Shown here piece by piece: positions 50,871 to 64,000 of a DNA stretch of 64,000 bases; the first letter of the stretch is position 1; every line of letters starts with the position of its first letter. Origin of the DNA: Laguncularia racemosa (lineage: Eukaryota; Streptophyta; Magnoliopsida; Myrtales; Combretaceae); NCBI GenBank assembly GCA_037954665.1, contig JBBMOL010000065.1, positions 1,612,001 to 1,676,000 on the forward strand. The letters run 5' to 3'. Below the pieces are notes generated by a model. It saw nothing but the letters and a program-made list of their open reading frames with translations. It ran no database searches and was not told the DNA's origin. The position numbers and the translations under genes were made by a program.

Positions 50871-53452
50871 TGACCTCAAGTTTTGATTCAAAAGAATCCA
50901 AATTACTCTATCTTGTCACTCCTCTAGTATCAAATACAAATCTATAAAACCTAAAGAATGATAAATAAAAAGATCTAGCCATATCAGGTGCAGGCTCTAC
51001 TATCACTTTCTTTAGTATTTGCTCTGCAAATTCCCTTTGGACATGTAACCCACATAACATGACGACATCAATTCTCTAGTCATCCACTTGCTCAATAGTT
51101 ATGGCATCTCCTGAATTTGTGCACTCAATAAGGCTAAGCCATCCATTCCATGGTCTCAAATATATACTCTCTAGGTAAAACTTAACTTCATTCCATTTGT
51201 TATGTATTCTATCAATCAATCCCTTATAATCAAACTTAATAGCAAACTCCTATGACAAGACAATGTTTAACAATAATTCCCTGACACTCTAAAAAAAGTC
51301 ATCCTACACCAAAGCTAGAATAATATACACCTATGATACCCTATAAAATTCCAATCTTCCATAATGCCCATAAAATAGTAAGAAACTTCCATTCATAACT
51401 AACTCATGTACATTACTACCAAGAACATGTTTTATGTCACTTCATAAGCATCCATCATCCAAACAAAAATCATCCCTTGATATTCCACATGTCCTATCAG
51501 TAACAATGAAATGATAATACTTAACAGTAGTATGCAACTTTGGTAAACAAAAAAAAAAAAATCAAGTGTCATCAAATGTAGCATAGGAGCATGCAAATAA
51601 TAGTAGTCATAAAATACCTATAATATCCAAATAACTAGCATCTCTACAATCACACCTCCTACCATATGTGTTCAGCAAAGAAACTTTTGATATATACCAT
51701 TAATGCAACATCTCTTCTCATACACTATAAAGTTCTTAAAGTAAACCTCCCAATCATAGATAATATCCTCGTAAATGCATCCATAATACATAAATCATCT
51801 CTATAGAGCAAACATTCACTCAACAATAAATCTTTGAAATCAACATTTAACAATTGTCATACCTAGAAAGAGAAGACCGGTTTTAACTCAACAGCTTCTT
51901 TATTCATGTCTTCTCATTAGACAACCTTAATTCCTCATAATCTTCATGGTTCTCACTTGAAATTAGAGGAAGTATCTCCACTCTCTCGTGACTTTCATCA
52001 ACATCTTCATGATTCCTCATCTCCATCATACATTCTTCCCATTCATCATGAATCTTATCAACCAAGCTTGCACCAATCCATTGCTTATGGAACAATGGTA
52101 AGGACACAATGCTATTAAAACATCTTATAATAAGCATTGTCGGAACCTATGAAAATTTTTCTTATAAAAACTCAGGAACATGAAATTCATGGTTATAATT
52201 CATATTCATATTCTACTCTATTACTATGCTCTTCTCCTCTATCTCCTTATCAGAATCATCTTTAACATCACGCATGGGTTCACTGGTGACCTTTTGTTCA
52301 ACCTCTATCTTCTTTAAATTTTTACCCATTTCAATAACTATTAGTGGGGTCTCTAAAACTCCAGTCTCTCCCTTAACTTCATGAACATCCTCTTTCTTAT
52401 TTCTAACCCCTTCATCTTTACAAGCTTCGTGCCTACACTCTACATAATTGGAAACCTTATCAGTCCTAACCTTCTCCATAGAAAGTTGTTCCTACATATT
52501 TGTTGAACCTTCTTTATGTTCTTGCAATAAAGGTCACACTTTCTTAGTGTGCTCCTCCACTTGCAATTTAGCCTTATTCATTAAAAATTAACTATCCACT
52601 AGTTCATGTACTACTTGTGTCTTCTTAGCTTCCAAATCAATTTAAAAATAAGTTTTCAAACATGCACCTTATTAGATGGTTCCAACTTAACTTTTAAAGG
52701 CATTGGAATATACTTCACCCCATTCTTCTTTATCTTATATATATTATTCTAGTTTGAATGTTGGGCATCAACATCATGTTGCCATAGTCTTCCAAGCAAT
52801 ACTTAACAAGCATCCATGTCAAATATATTACAGTAAACTTTATCACAATATTTTCCAATAAAAAAAAAAAGATACTCTACAACATCCGGTTCCCTTTAAC
52901 TTCTTTGTTGTTGCCTTAATCTATCCCAATAGGTAGGGATTGGGATGCTTTTTTACATGAAGTTCCAACTTCTCCACAACTTTTCTTCTAATGATATTCT
53001 TATAACTTCCACTATTTATGATGAGTTTGAACACCTTATTGTTAATGGTACACATAGTTCCGAATAACTAGTGCCTCTGAGTTTGATTCTCTTGCTTGAG
53101 TGATGACACTGATCGCTTGAGTTGAAGAGTTTGCTTTTCATCATCATCGTTGTAAGTATGTTGCCTATGAGTAGTTTCAAATCTGTCAATAGGGGCTCCA
53201 TAGACCGTATCTACCCTTAGCCTTCTATTGATATTCTACTTCCTATGTGTATTAATTCCTAGAGCATCGAAATGATCTACAATCTCCTAATAATATTCCT
53301 CCAAACATTGAAATCAAGATCCATTTGTCTAGACATTGCTCTAAACATTGCAACGTGTTGTTCACTTGAAAAGGGACCCTAGCCTCCTAATCATCATCAC
53401 AAAGGCCATTGCCAACACTACCACTAGTTGCCATCCGACTTTGATACCAACT
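50871..53452 (-). pseudogene. Gypsy internal region: gag start, protease-like segment and long unassigned acidic region
   Basis: After the iMet-type primer-binding site, gag begins at ATG 53431 (MATSGSVGNGLC, then FSSEQHVAMFRAMSRQMDLD). Protease-like words appear at about 53000-52740 (VVEKLELHVKKHPNPYLLG, then CLLSIAWK at the place of the usual LLGRPW). The region 52480-51900 encodes Glu/Lys-rich stretches (for example 52479-52213 and 52137-51904) without a recognised domain. RT, RNase H and integrase are missing. Near 50850 the words VNFQVRENDTGE resemble the C-terminal end of some gypsy polyproteins. Confidence 0.6.
53441..53450 (-). other. Primer-binding site (initiator tRNA-Met type)
   Basis: TGGTATCAAA on the - strand, a few bases inside the LTR at 53455 and 10 bases before the gag ATG. 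Confidence 0.6.
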
Positions 53453-53454
53453 AA

Positions 53455-54195
53455 CACAGTGTGAAGCATAAAACAAAATATGAAAGAGTAATCAATTCAT
53501 AAAAATAAATAATAATCATCTTAATAATCTTAAGAATTTTATTACATTGCTTATAAAGTATTTATAAACTCAAAACCCTAGAAATAACAAAGGCAATGAA
53601 ATAAAGATAACAAGATATCTAATCCTGCATCATACCTATCAAATCTAAACTCTCCTAAACTAATAATAAAAAAAATAAAATAAAATAAGGAAATAAGAAA
53701 ATAGCTATCTTAAACATAAAAACATAATAAAATAGGAAAGAAAATAAAATAAAATGAAAAAGGAAATATAATATTAACTTTCCTAAATTGGCTAAAATTC
53801 TTTAACATTTGAACATATTATAAAAATGAACTAATTTGGATCATTTGCTAGCTTTGGAAATACCTTTGGATATCAAGATTCCAAATATTATTAGACTATG
53901 AATAGTTTGGCTTCTGAATGACTTGAAACTATCCACTTCCAACTGAACTTTGGAATTTCCTAGTTTCGATCCAATGTTATATCCGATCAATCCTCGATAG
54001 GTTCCAATATTAACTGGCTTGAATTGGATTGCCTCTAAATTTTCGATTTCGATTGACTTTCAAATGTGCTAGATATCGTAATTTTTAATTTTGATTTCTT
54101 CTTTCTCTTCTTTAAAGTCTTATGTTTTTAATAATTACAATGATTTAAGTATTTCATAATTTTCAGACTATCCCGCTCGTGTTAGATGAGCATTA
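53455..54195 (-). mobile_element. 5' LTR of the gypsy element
   Basis: About 740 bp, matching the two separated halves of the 3' LTR (45075-45568 and 50643-50870). The U3 end on the - strand lies near 54190. Its exact terminal TG could not be fixed. Confidence 0.65.
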
Positions 54196-55144
54196 ACCAT
54201 TAATCTTAAACCTCAAACTCAATTCATACTAAAATGTTTAAGATTTTAGTTGACCTTTGCAAATCCTAAAAGTTAATAGAATAATTTAGGATAAATATTT
54301 GTTGTCCTCAATTCTCTATCTCGAAGTTTGTTTAGTCAAACCAAGTATATGCATATAATTAATGAAAACATGCTTAAGGCAAAGAGTCAAGGACATTAAA
54401 TATTCTTCCGATGATTTATATGTTGTCTAATGTTTGACTTCATAATAATTATAATTGTGGCCAAGTGGATTGATAACGAAATCATAATGGAGCAATATAT
54501 AACTCATAGTAACTGTTGTTGTTGACTTGTTATCAACTGATTTTCTTATAATTGAATGTGCACAACTGACATTTATTTTTAAACTTATTTATTATAACTT
54601 ACCATAATAATTTGCAATATTTTTTTCAATATATTTATATTTTATTACAAGTTTCGGATGCATTTCTATAACCTGCAACCTGCATGGAGTAAAGAACTAT
54701 TCATAATTATCAATCCCACGCTGGCAATGGGTGGGGATGGATATGATTTGTTCATGAAAAGGCAGGTGAAGACATTGCCGATCCATTCCTGCATTCATTG
54801 CCATCCCCATTTAAATTGCCAGGAAAACATGGCCTTAGCAGCAGAGTCAAAAATACTGGCAGCATGGATCAACTCTTGAGAAACAGCCATTCCCATTATA
54901 TTACTAAGCTAGGTATTTATTAAGTGATATGTAAATATCGATAATATTTATATATGTAATAATAATAGTATTAATATTTAAAAAACCATTATTCATATTT
55001 TTTATATATTAAAATTTTATTAATATTTTGTTAATACTATTAAGACTTTTCTTACTTTAAAGGATGAAACTGTAGAATATATTACATGGGTGCATAGGTT
55101 ACCCCTCATTACATCATAACCATATGGGAAACTCTTAGTCAATG
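54196..55144. other. Intergenic DNA, nothing assigned
   Basis: The 73-codon ORF at 54658-54879 overlaps a GC-richer patch with the inverted words GGGTGGGGATGG and CCATCCCCAT, so it is more likely part of a small fold-back element than a gene. Confidence 0.35.
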
Positions 55145-55325
55145 ACTGGCATTGGGACGGAATTAGAATAAGTTATTAAATGATAATTTATAAACAAGTT
55201 TTTAATTCAAACAATTGAATTGATTTATAACTTAATCTTTATTTTAAAAGCTAAATTATTAAATCTTTTTAAGTCATCAAATAACGATTTATTCTAATAA
55301 TTTTTCCGATAGCATTTAGTGAAGC
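55145..55325. mobile_element. Small fold-back MITE
   Basis: CGGAATTAGAATAAGTTATT on the left is matched inverted by AATAACGATTTATTCTAATA on the right, extending to about 180 bp in total. No target duplication was resolved. Confidence 0.5.
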
Positions 55326-57047
55326 GAATATATGGTGATGTATAAGTTTCAACACTCCATTATTACAAGTTTCAGTCCAGCATTCTCTACTATTTGCTGC
55401 ACATGCAAAAGTTGAAAAACAAATTGACACTCTTTAGTAAAGTTTACACCTCCAAAGTCCTTTACTGATGTGTCTACACAATCTCCTCCTGTAAAAGGAA
55501 ACTACATGAAATTGCAAGGGCAGATCAGAGCAAGCAATAAAATATCTTAATGTTTTACTATTCATGGATTTCTAAAAACACTTGTCTTCTTCCCTACTCC
55601 CAAAGTTACCCCAAAGAAGCAAACTCAAACATGAGTCAGGATTTCACACTAGCCTACCCTATCTACTGACCTTTCAGGCTTAGAAAGTCAAGAGCAGTTG
55701 CCCGTTTGAAACGCAGCAGTAATTAACATTTATGAAATGAAAATGGCAACATTAAAGAAGGAAGTCTGCTTGCCAACCGAAAAGTTCATTACTTTCTGGA
55801 CACTCCCTATTAATTGCTTTCCTTTGGAATTGTGCTTGTGCCATCAATAATAGGTCGATTTAGCATATCGAGGGGATTCATTTGATTCGTTTTATTTTTA
55901 TTTATTTAAATATAAATATTTAATTAAAAGCAGATAAAATTTAAATAAAAAAATATAAACATAATTCTATAATATCTTTACTAAAAAAACTAATTGTCTA
56001 AACTCTATTTTAAAATATAAATAAATTATTACAAATTAGATAATTTATTAATATTATTTTTTAAATAAATATAAATAAAAAATAAACAATCCAAATAAGC
56101 TCATAAAATCACCTCTTTTTAGAGTGGGAATTTTTCCTAAAATTTATTTTTAAAATTTTAGAAAAACATATAAATTAAACACCATATATGTATTATTTTG
56201 TTATTCTTATGTTTTTACCCTTTCTATTTTTTTTTATTCGGTAGAAAATCCTGTTCTTCTACATAAAAACCGTATTTTATTTTTATTATTATTATTATTG
56301 TTACTTTATTTCTACTACTTACTTGAGTGCTCTTTTCAAATGACTGCCCTAAGGCAAGTTCACACGTTAAGATGTCGGGTATGTTGACAGAAACAATACT
56401 TCAAGTACAACACTCAATATTGCCTTCTTCTTTTTTTAATTCTGTAAATATCTTTAAAAATTATTCTAAAAATATATTATAAAAATACAAACACAATCAA
56501 TATCTTGATAAATTTATACCAAAAATACAAATAATATATATATTTTTAATAGATTTATATTAAAAGTATATAATTTTTTTATTGAAAACACATATAGCAT
56601 TCATACCTTAAAAAAAATACTTAAAGATACAAATACCATTTACGTTTTCAAGCACAAATACTATCGCTGTCTTTATAATTTATTTTTAAAATATAATATT
56701 TATAAGAAATTTTAAAAAAATTATAATATTTAAAAGTATTGGCCAATACTTCTATCACTATGATTTATGACCAGTTTTCATTGGTTTGACGAGAGGAAAA
56801 TGTCTACTTGCGTTTCCAATCCATGTTTGACTAAGTAAACTATAGTTTGATCGGTTCCGTCCAAGACAAGCAATTTGGAAAGAATCAAGCTTTTATGTTT
56901 CTAGATGGTGTTGTCGTCGTCCTTGTCTTTCCAGCTGTATACTACCAGCTCGGGCGAAAGGGTGGCTGTTTTAGGGTTGCCGGAAAGAGGCTAAGGAAAT
57001 GTTTTAATGTTTATTCTGCCTTTTTCCTTTGTGCTCTATTAACAGCT
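55326..57047. other. Intergenic DNA, nothing assigned
   Basis: 55350-55870 is less AT-rich and not visibly repetitive, but has no sustained open frame. 55880-56760 is very AT-rich. The 84-codon ORF at 56847-57101 has a hydrophobic centre and no recognised domain, and it runs into the element at 57048. Confidence 0.35.
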
Positions 57048-57976
57048 CCTACACTATGTTTGGCTCGGTACAAATCAACTAAAATCAAGAAATACGAATA
57101 AAAAAAACAAAAAAGTAGAAAATTTGTATTTGGTAAATTAAGAGGAAAAATCACCTTAGATTCGAAACCATGGTTTCGAGTCTCAAAAGTCAAGAACTAG
57201 CTCTAGAGCCATGAGATCTAGTTTTAAGGATTTATCGGTTCTTGATTTATGAACCGACCTTAAATTTTTCTTAATTAAAACTATATATAATTTAAAATTT
57301 TAAAAATTGAAACTAAATAATCTTTAGCTAATTTTGTAAAAATTTCAAAGGGATTTGTATTTATTTCTATAAAACAATATTCAAGTAGAATTATTATCTT
57401 ATTAATATGAAACAAAAATCTACAAAAGAAAATCAAAACATAAAAGTTAATTTTAATCCCACATTGATAAGGAATAAGAACCTCCACTTAATGAAATTTA
57501 TAAATATCTAACCATTGTGTACTTTTTTTATATATTTATTTTAATAACAATATTACATTAAATGTTATGAATAGAAATAAAGTTTTTTTATTTCATGTGG
57601 AAATAGATTAAATTTTTAATTTTCTTTTTTTTTCTTAAGACTAATTGGACCTAACGGATCTAACGGTTGAACCGCCAAGTGTCATGACAATTCCAAAACC
57701 ATCCATACTGGTCTAGACTTAGCCCATGACAACGTCCCCTATCTAAGTTTATTAAATAAAAATAAGAACAATATAGTCTACAAAACAATCGATTTCCTCT
57801 ATATAACGAAAACCAAATATTATAAATAGAAAAATTTTCTTGCATTTTCTCTATAAATTTTGGAATACAAGATGCAAATCACATTTCTTTTCTTTCTTTC
57901 TTTCTTTTTTTAATCTCTTATTTCTTATCACTTCCTCTCATTTCACGTCCCTACAAATTTGCCAAACACAGCATTA
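57048..57976. mobile_element. Possible hAT-type non-autonomous element
   Basis: Left end CACTATGTTTGGCTCGG and right end TTTGCCAAACACAGCATTAG are inverted over the core TGTTTGGC. The 930-bp interior is non-coding. An 18-bp perfect palindrome TCGAAACCATGGTTTCGA lies at 57162-57179. Flanking duplications were not found. Confidence 0.4.
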
Positions 57977-58971
57977 GTTTAGGAAAGATGGTGTAACTAG
58001 CACTTTGATATATTTGGATCAAAATGGAATCCACAGAGTTGTGTGTTGTGTGATCCAAATCAGATGAACATTCTGGTGGACCATCATGATTCATCTTTCC
58101 ATCTGGAACAGTAGAATAATCTCATTATTGCACTGTTGATGTCTAAGTTTGTCTCATCCTAGCATATTGGGTTTCGTCCTTAACATGTTCTGCAGGAGAG
58201 CTTAAATCATTGGCCAAACATCTTTTGTTCCTATCGAGCCTTTTCTGCTTCTTCTTGTTTTGGTTCCAACTTATCATGGCATGAAGTTGAGTGTTTTTCT
58301 ATTCCATTTATTAATTTCGTCCATTTTCTTAATGCTTTTATCGAATGCAAGTGTGTTTGTCTTAGGAAGGATATGTTTTGACTTTTATTTAATATATTTT
58401 CTACAAGTAAAGCTTTTATATTATTAACTATTGCCATAATCAATTCAAGAGATTATAGTTTATTAGCAATATTCTAAAGTATATAACACCTCAAAATTCG
58501 ATACGTTATAGCTCACCATGTGTCTTTATAGGATAAAAACATATTAAAACTCTTAACTCTACTCTATACCACAAAAATTTGCATTTCCTATTAGTCATAA
58601 TCAAAATAACATTTAATAATATAACAAATGACTCAATTAAATCATATTCATAGTCTGCATACTTCTTCAAAAAGCTCTTAATATATCAATTCAAAATACT
58701 TTAGATATCAACTATTCTAAATACACTAATTCTCTATAATCCAAATAGGTCTTATTGTTGTTTCAATGGCTTCAAAGGAAAATCTTCACTCAATCATCAT
58801 AATAATAAAAGAAATCTATGACATCCCCTTCCTGCACGTTTGACATTAGGTCCTCATCATGGGTAGCATATTCATATGTGCCTGCAACTCTAAAAAATTC
58901 TCAAGGGAGGAACTAACACAATATGAATAATCAACAAACACACACACATGATCAAGCAACAGTTCGGTTAC
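57977..58971. other. Intergenic DNA, possible LTR remnant
   Basis: TATAACACCTCAAAATTCGATACG at about 58478 resembles the start of chromovirus LTRs (shown here as words, TATAACACCTCAAAATTCGA). There is no second copy and no coding sequence, so it is left unassigned. Confidence 0.3.
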
Positions 58972-58995
58972 ATATATATATATATATATATATAT
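58972..58995. repeat. (AT)n microsatellite
   Basis: About 12 AT units in a row. Confidence 0.85.
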
Positions 58996-59056
58996 TTGTA
59001 AAAGATTAAGTATGTAAGACCTTTTTCTTGTTTACTTTATGTTATTTGTGCATGTT

Positions 59057-59245
59057 TCATTTCATGCTATTATCAAGTTTGTACAAGTAGACAACTACGA
59101 TCAATAATAATACAAGAAAATTATTCAATATTTATCATAACTTAGTTTCTTCATTTCATGCTATCATCAAGTTTGTACAAATAGACTACTACTATCAATA
59201 ATAATACAAGTAAGAAGATTATTTAAAATTTATCATTAACTTAGT
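59057..59245. repeat. Tandem duplication, two copies of about 93 bp
   Basis: TTCATTTCATGCTATTATCA at 59057 recurs as TTCATTTCATGCTATCATCA at 59150. Both units continue AAGTTTGTACAARTAGAC and end TTTATCATAACTTAGTTT-like. Confidence 0.75.
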
Positions 59246-62200
59246 TTTCTCGACAATTTAAAAGAGTTTATAAAATCAAAGAATCCTCTCTAATAAACCT
59301 TAACTGTTCATTTGCTTCACTATAATAGTAGTTACATTATAATCTTATTCTTTATAAAATAGCCACTACACTATTTTTATATTTTAGACTTATGATAATA
59401 GTTTCTATTATACAAAATATTAAATAGACATTTATAACTTAAACTTATTAATAACAATTCAATACTAAAGTTGATTTTTCATCAAAATATCCTCATTAAA
59501 ATTAAAATTCAACAAATGACAATCTTATTACAAATTTATTATATTCTTCAATTATAGTTATTGTATTACAGAGTTATTTCAATCTATTTTCGTATAGTCT
59601 AGTGTACATATGGGACAAAAAGGCAACCTATGTACAAGTCCTTTTCTACTTCATGTAAAAGGTCTGTCTGCATTCCTAGGGATCAAGAAAGCCAGCAGCA
59701 TACCTAGTTTTCAGTGGGGGATCAAGGTTGTGTTTTAGGAAACATGCTTGCTAGAAAAGCAAATTGATAGGGTTCTACTTCTAAATTACATGGCAGTAGG
59801 TTACAGAGCAATTAGATAAGGGCTGCTCGTACACAAGATAATATTAAAAGTACTATCTAAATTATGTATCAATTTTAAATATAAAAATTATTAATTTAAT
59901 ATTTAATATTTTTTAAAAAATTTATTAAATGTTATACTCACTCGAATTTTTACTCGTTAAATTAATTACCTTAGTATCTTTAAAATGATATTATGATAAT
60001 CATCCACCGCTCAAAAAGTATAAACAATGAAAGGCATAGAATAAACTAAAGTTTAATTAGGTTTAACTTTGTATTTTAAATTGAAAAAATACCAAAAGTT
60101 TAAATAGTGATATTGATCTTATCCTTTTATACTCGACAATTTTCGATTTAATGAATTGATTATGAACTAATATCAATTTGCCGTACTTTTTAGGTCATGA
60201 TGAATCCAGCTGCAAAGGTCAATTATCTACCCCCATCTAGTTGCATGTGTCCATACCTCTATAATAGAACATTTCACCCAAATTTCAATATTATATATCA
60301 TATTTAAGTTTGAATTGATATCGGGTTAAAAGTATCTAAATTTGAACTAAAAACAAAATTAAAATTGAAATAAATGATAAAAAAGAAGAAGAAGAAGAAT
60401 AGCTATCGTGTGCTTTGGATCCTTGATCCATAGGACCCGCCATTCTTTTTATGGGTCCCATGAATTTGAGACTTAAAAATAAGAATTATAATTCCCAAGT
60501 GGGCAACTGAACTTGTCATGAATCACTTAGGGGAAGAAAATGAAGAGGCAGAAACTAAAGTTATAAATAGTGAAAGGAATGGAAACCAATAATCTCTCTT
60601 TCTTTTTCTTTTCTTTTCTTTCTTTATATAAAGGAAAGTTCTCTTTAGAGATTGAAAATTACTACAATAAGATTAAGTATGTAACAAATCAACCACTTTT
60701 CATCAATGGCCAAACGGCAAAATCTCAATGTATAATTTTTCTGTTCTATGCTCTTTAATATAAGGGCATCAAATTTACATAATACAACTTTGAAAAGAGA
60801 GTGAATCGAACTTGATTCATTCAATTAGAATACCGATTATTCATTACACTATCTATAATTATATTAACTGAATATATGTTGGTTGAATATTTTTTTTTCT
60901 GCACTTCCTAACTATTGTGTGCAAAATATATAGTAAATCACAAAGCATATTCCCCATGAAAACATTTCTTCCCTATCAAAACTAAGGAACTTTCATATTT
61001 CATCTGCTTAACAACGTTTAATGGTTTAGTTATCCAAGAGCTTTTGATCCATGTCCAAGCCCATCTAGTTTTAATTTTTGGGCTTTAGATTTCACCAAGC
61101 TTGTATAATGAATATACTAGAGGAGTTGAGTGGGCCCAATGTTTTCTTCCCAAAAAGTTTTAATTTTCTATTATCATTTTAAAACCATCTAATTAATTAT
61201 TTTTTTTAAATCCAAGCGCCTTATCTGTATATTTTTCATTATCCATCATTAAGTAAAAATAAATATAATATTACTTTAAATATCACATAAAAATTCTTAA
61301 CTTTCATTTTTATTATTAACATTTAAACTATCTATCTTTATATTTCAAAACGTCCATATAAATTGATTACGTAGAAGCATAAAACTAACTAAACATTTTA
61401 CTTTAATTTTTATAGTCTTCCTATTGCAAAATGCAGTTCTTTTGATTTTTTTTTCCCTCTCAAGGAAACAAATCATTTATTAATTGGAAAGAAACAAAAA
61501 TTGCACCTCATCGGATGGTTTAGTTACAATATTAGCAAGTAAAAGCTTAACTAAAGGGTTTTGGGGATTTGACTTCCTAAAACACATGCTAAAACCCTTT
61601 TTGGTTTAGTAGTATTCCAAGTGATACAAGCATTAGGTTTCCTAGAAATATTTAAAAAAAGAAAAAGAAAAAAAAGAAAGATATGATTCCAAAAAAAAAA
61701 AAAAAAAAGAGCTAGGGAAAAGCTTGACAATTATTGATAGGATTTGATGGTTAATTAGGGTAGAATAGATACACTTGACATTATACTCAAATTAAATGAG
61801 AAGTCAGGGGAATAAATTTAAATTTTAAACCAACTTTAGAAACCGAAAAGAAATAAATTTTGAAAAAAAAAAAAAAAAGGAAGAAGAAAACCTCATCCTT
61901 ACATCTTGGCTTACTAGACAGGATTGTATTTAATTAGTCCGAGTAATGTTAACTGATTTATATTTGTTGAGATAATAAGTAAAAAATATACATAATGGTA
62001 TTATAAAATATTTCAAAATTTTGGATAATATCAACCAGTCATTTTTAAATTTAAGAAAAATTTAAAAAAAAAAATTAGATATTTGTTTCCATTTCCATAT
62101 CTTATAGATTTTTAGGTATCAATATTTTTGTTCCTATAATTTATCCTAATTTAGGACTTAATTGCAAATATTCCAAAAGTTTTAAAACTTCCATGCATTT

Positions 62201-63094
62201 TTTCCTCAACATTTAAAGTTGAACATTAATGATTATATAAGTTATGTTCACACAACCTATGCAATATATTTATATAAAATTGACTTAAAATTAAAAAAAA
62301 AAATGTTTTACAAACAAGTTCCTAGATACATCAAAAATATAAATTTATTTCTTAAGTATGCTTATGAAATATCGCGACAAATGTTAGAAACTTAATGTTA
62401 AGCAAACTTTGATTAATCCATCAATAGTAAATAGTCAACATTAATAGTAAACACACAGGTGACCTATTTCATACAAATATTGTATTCCATAGGAGGAGGT
62501 AGCTATTTTTAATTTTCACTCATTTGATTTTTTTTTTAAATTTATAAATCAATAGATAGAATATAGCATCATTAACGATGACATCATATATTTTTTAACA
62601 ATCTTAATCATTAATTATACATAATAATATCTTAAAGGGATAAATTAAGAAAATTTAAGAAAACGTAAATAAAAAAAAATCCAAATCCGTATTTGTCTTA
62701 TTATTCTTGTTGTTGTGTGCTTGGGTCCAAAGGAAGAGTTAATATGGAAATTTGAATCAGAGCCAGAGGTATTTTTTTATTTTTTATTTATTTCTGGTTG
62801 ATACAAAAGAAATTCAACACTTTTTGTCATTTATTTCCAGAAACAAATGTGATGTACGAGATGTTTTTGTTTTCTGGTGGAAAAGCTGGCTTATTTGGAG
62901 ATTTTTGTGCAGATTTCTTGGTGACTTACAATGTTTTGTGGTTCCAAGCCTATTGGATTTACTGTGCATACAGTGAATGTAGAACCATCCTGGTTGACCC
63001 TAAACTTTAAAAAAAAATATTCCATCCTTATAAAATTATCTAAAGGAAACAAATATTAGTAGAAAAAATAGTTAAATAATTATTTTAAATAATT
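59246..63094. other. Long intergenic stretch, no gene supported
   Basis: AT-rich throughout, with several homopolymer runs (for example A runs near 61691 and 61864) and a (GAA)n near 60388-60400. The overlapping short ORFs at 62752-63010 lie in a slightly GC-richer patch but have no domain or conserved pattern that I recognise. Confidence 0.4.
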
Positions 63095-63575
63095 AGGATT
63101 GTAAATGAATTGGACCGCTCACGAGCTACTCGAATTAAACTCAACTCAAGCTTGATTAGTAAACAAGTTGAACTTGAACTCAAAATAAAACTCACTTATT
63201 TAAATTAGTTGAGCTTAAGCTTCTTTTTAAGCTTGTAAGTTAGCTTGGAAGGCATGCAAATAGGTTCACAAGGTTAATGAAGCAACTTGCGAACAAACTC
63301 TTATTTATATTATTAATTAGTTAATTTGCGAATAAGATCGTAAGTAGATTTTCATTTATATCATTAATAAATTAACTTGTAAGTAAATTCTTGTTTGTAT
63401 TGTTAATAAGTCAATTTATTAATAAGCTTGTAAACAAGCGTATATAAGTCTATTTAATATTCGAACTTGAGTTTAGGCTCATTTGTTTAGATGAACTTGA
63501 GTTTTAAATGTCTTCACGAGCCTAAACTTAAACTCAAGCTCAAGTTCAACTTTGTAATTTTCAAACCCGATAAAG
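63095..63575. mobile_element. Degenerate copy of the GTGTAAAT fold-back family
   Basis: GGATTGTAAATGAATTGGAC at the left is followed by CTCAACTCAAGCTTGATTAG and many AGCTTGTAAG-type words, the same wording as at 6069-6458 and 37841-38269. The right end is poorly preserved. Confidence 0.5.
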
Positions 63576-64000
63576 GTTTTGCTTGACTTGAATTCAATAA
63601 TTTTTCTTGTGAATCATATATGTTTATTTTTTATGTTTTTTAAGATTGTATTTATTTTATCTAGTAAAATAAATTTTTATACTATCAAATATATAATATA
63701 AATTTTTTGAATTTTATCTAATATTTTAAAATCTTTTATTTAATAACTTAATTTACTATATAAATTAAATAAATTAAAAATTTTATCTAATCTAATATAA
63801 TAAAATAATAATAACAAAACGTACCATGTGGCATGTTTTACGTCAACAGTATTTAACAAAGTCATAATTGCAGTGCAATGATTATCATATATTTGCACGA
63901 CTTTTCATAATATCTTCCTCGTTTTATAGTATTGAAAATTTTCATTCTCCATTTAAAAATAAATCTAAATATTCATTCTGTGATATGTAATTTTATTTGA

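Noticed and set aside
54658..54879. 73-codon ORF
   Set aside because: It covers inverted GGGGATGG/CCATCCCC words and has no domain; probably part of a small fold-back element.
56847..57101. 84-codon ORF with a hydrophobic centre
   Set aside because: It runs into a candidate transposon end and has no conserved motif or neighbouring exon.
62752..63010. Two overlapping ORFs of 74 and 70 codons
   Set aside because: Neither frame has recognisable motifs, and no splice-linked continuation was found. A very small gene cannot be excluded, but nothing supports one.
1..64000. Organelle DNA insertion, ribosomal RNA genes or microRNA genes
   Set aside because: No plastid, mitochondrial or rRNA wording was recognised. 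The fold-back elements could form hairpins but look like MITEs rather than defined microRNA precursors.

Overview
The window is AT-rich nuclear DNA of a flowering plant, most likely a eudicot. It has spliced genes with GT-AG introns, abundant decayed LTR retrotransposons, LINE and hAT remnants, and many short fold-back elements. The species cannot be fixed from the sequence alone. Only two host protein genes can be supported. They lie tail to tail about 1.2 kb apart: a type II (class B) DnaJ/HSP40 co-chaperone on the + strand (exons 20289-20863 and 33940-34384, 339 residues) and an NRT1/PTR-family (NPF) transporter on the - strand (four exons between 39435 and 35595, 633 residues), closest by eye to the NPF2.9-2.11 group. 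Both models were assembled by hand. The splice phases close exactly in each.

Layout. 1-3585: two long (about 2.1 kb) LTRs of one Ty3/gypsy family, head to head and separated by 6 bp. 3586-9150: decayed gypsy pol on the - strand (about 7300 to 5030) with a fold-back element nested in its reverse transcriptase, then a possible solo LTR. 9150-13406: the 5' part of an Ogre/Tat-like retrotransposon on the - strand (LTR, primer-binding site, and a broken accessory ORF upstream of where gag should be). 13407-19640: mostly unassignable AT-rich DNA with a fold-back element and a decayed gypsy gag. 19640-34384: the DnaJ gene. Its single 13,076-bp intron holds a chromovirus-type gypsy array, and nested in that are a LINE with target-site duplication and a 1.7-kb non-autonomous LTR element. 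35595-39435: the NPF gene, with another fold-back element in intron 2. 39436-64000: no host gene supported. This part holds fold-back elements, gypsy LTR/gag remnants, and a 5.1-kb hAT-type insertion (45569-50642) that splits the 3' LTR of a - strand gypsy element (45075-54195). It also holds tandem duplications and a 45-base C tract.

How it fits together. The two genes have no evident functional link; they are ordinary neighbours. The main interest is the layered record of transposition: gene intron > tandem gypsy elements sharing an LTR > LINE and small LTR element, and gypsy LTR > hAT > fold-back element. The nesting order is readable from target-site duplications. No CRISPR, operon or prokaryote-type system is present, and I found no convincing new biochemical system. 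The least explained coding material is the unknown ORF inside the small LTR element (27262-27759). Transposon families were assigned by eye from remembered protein motifs, without database searches.
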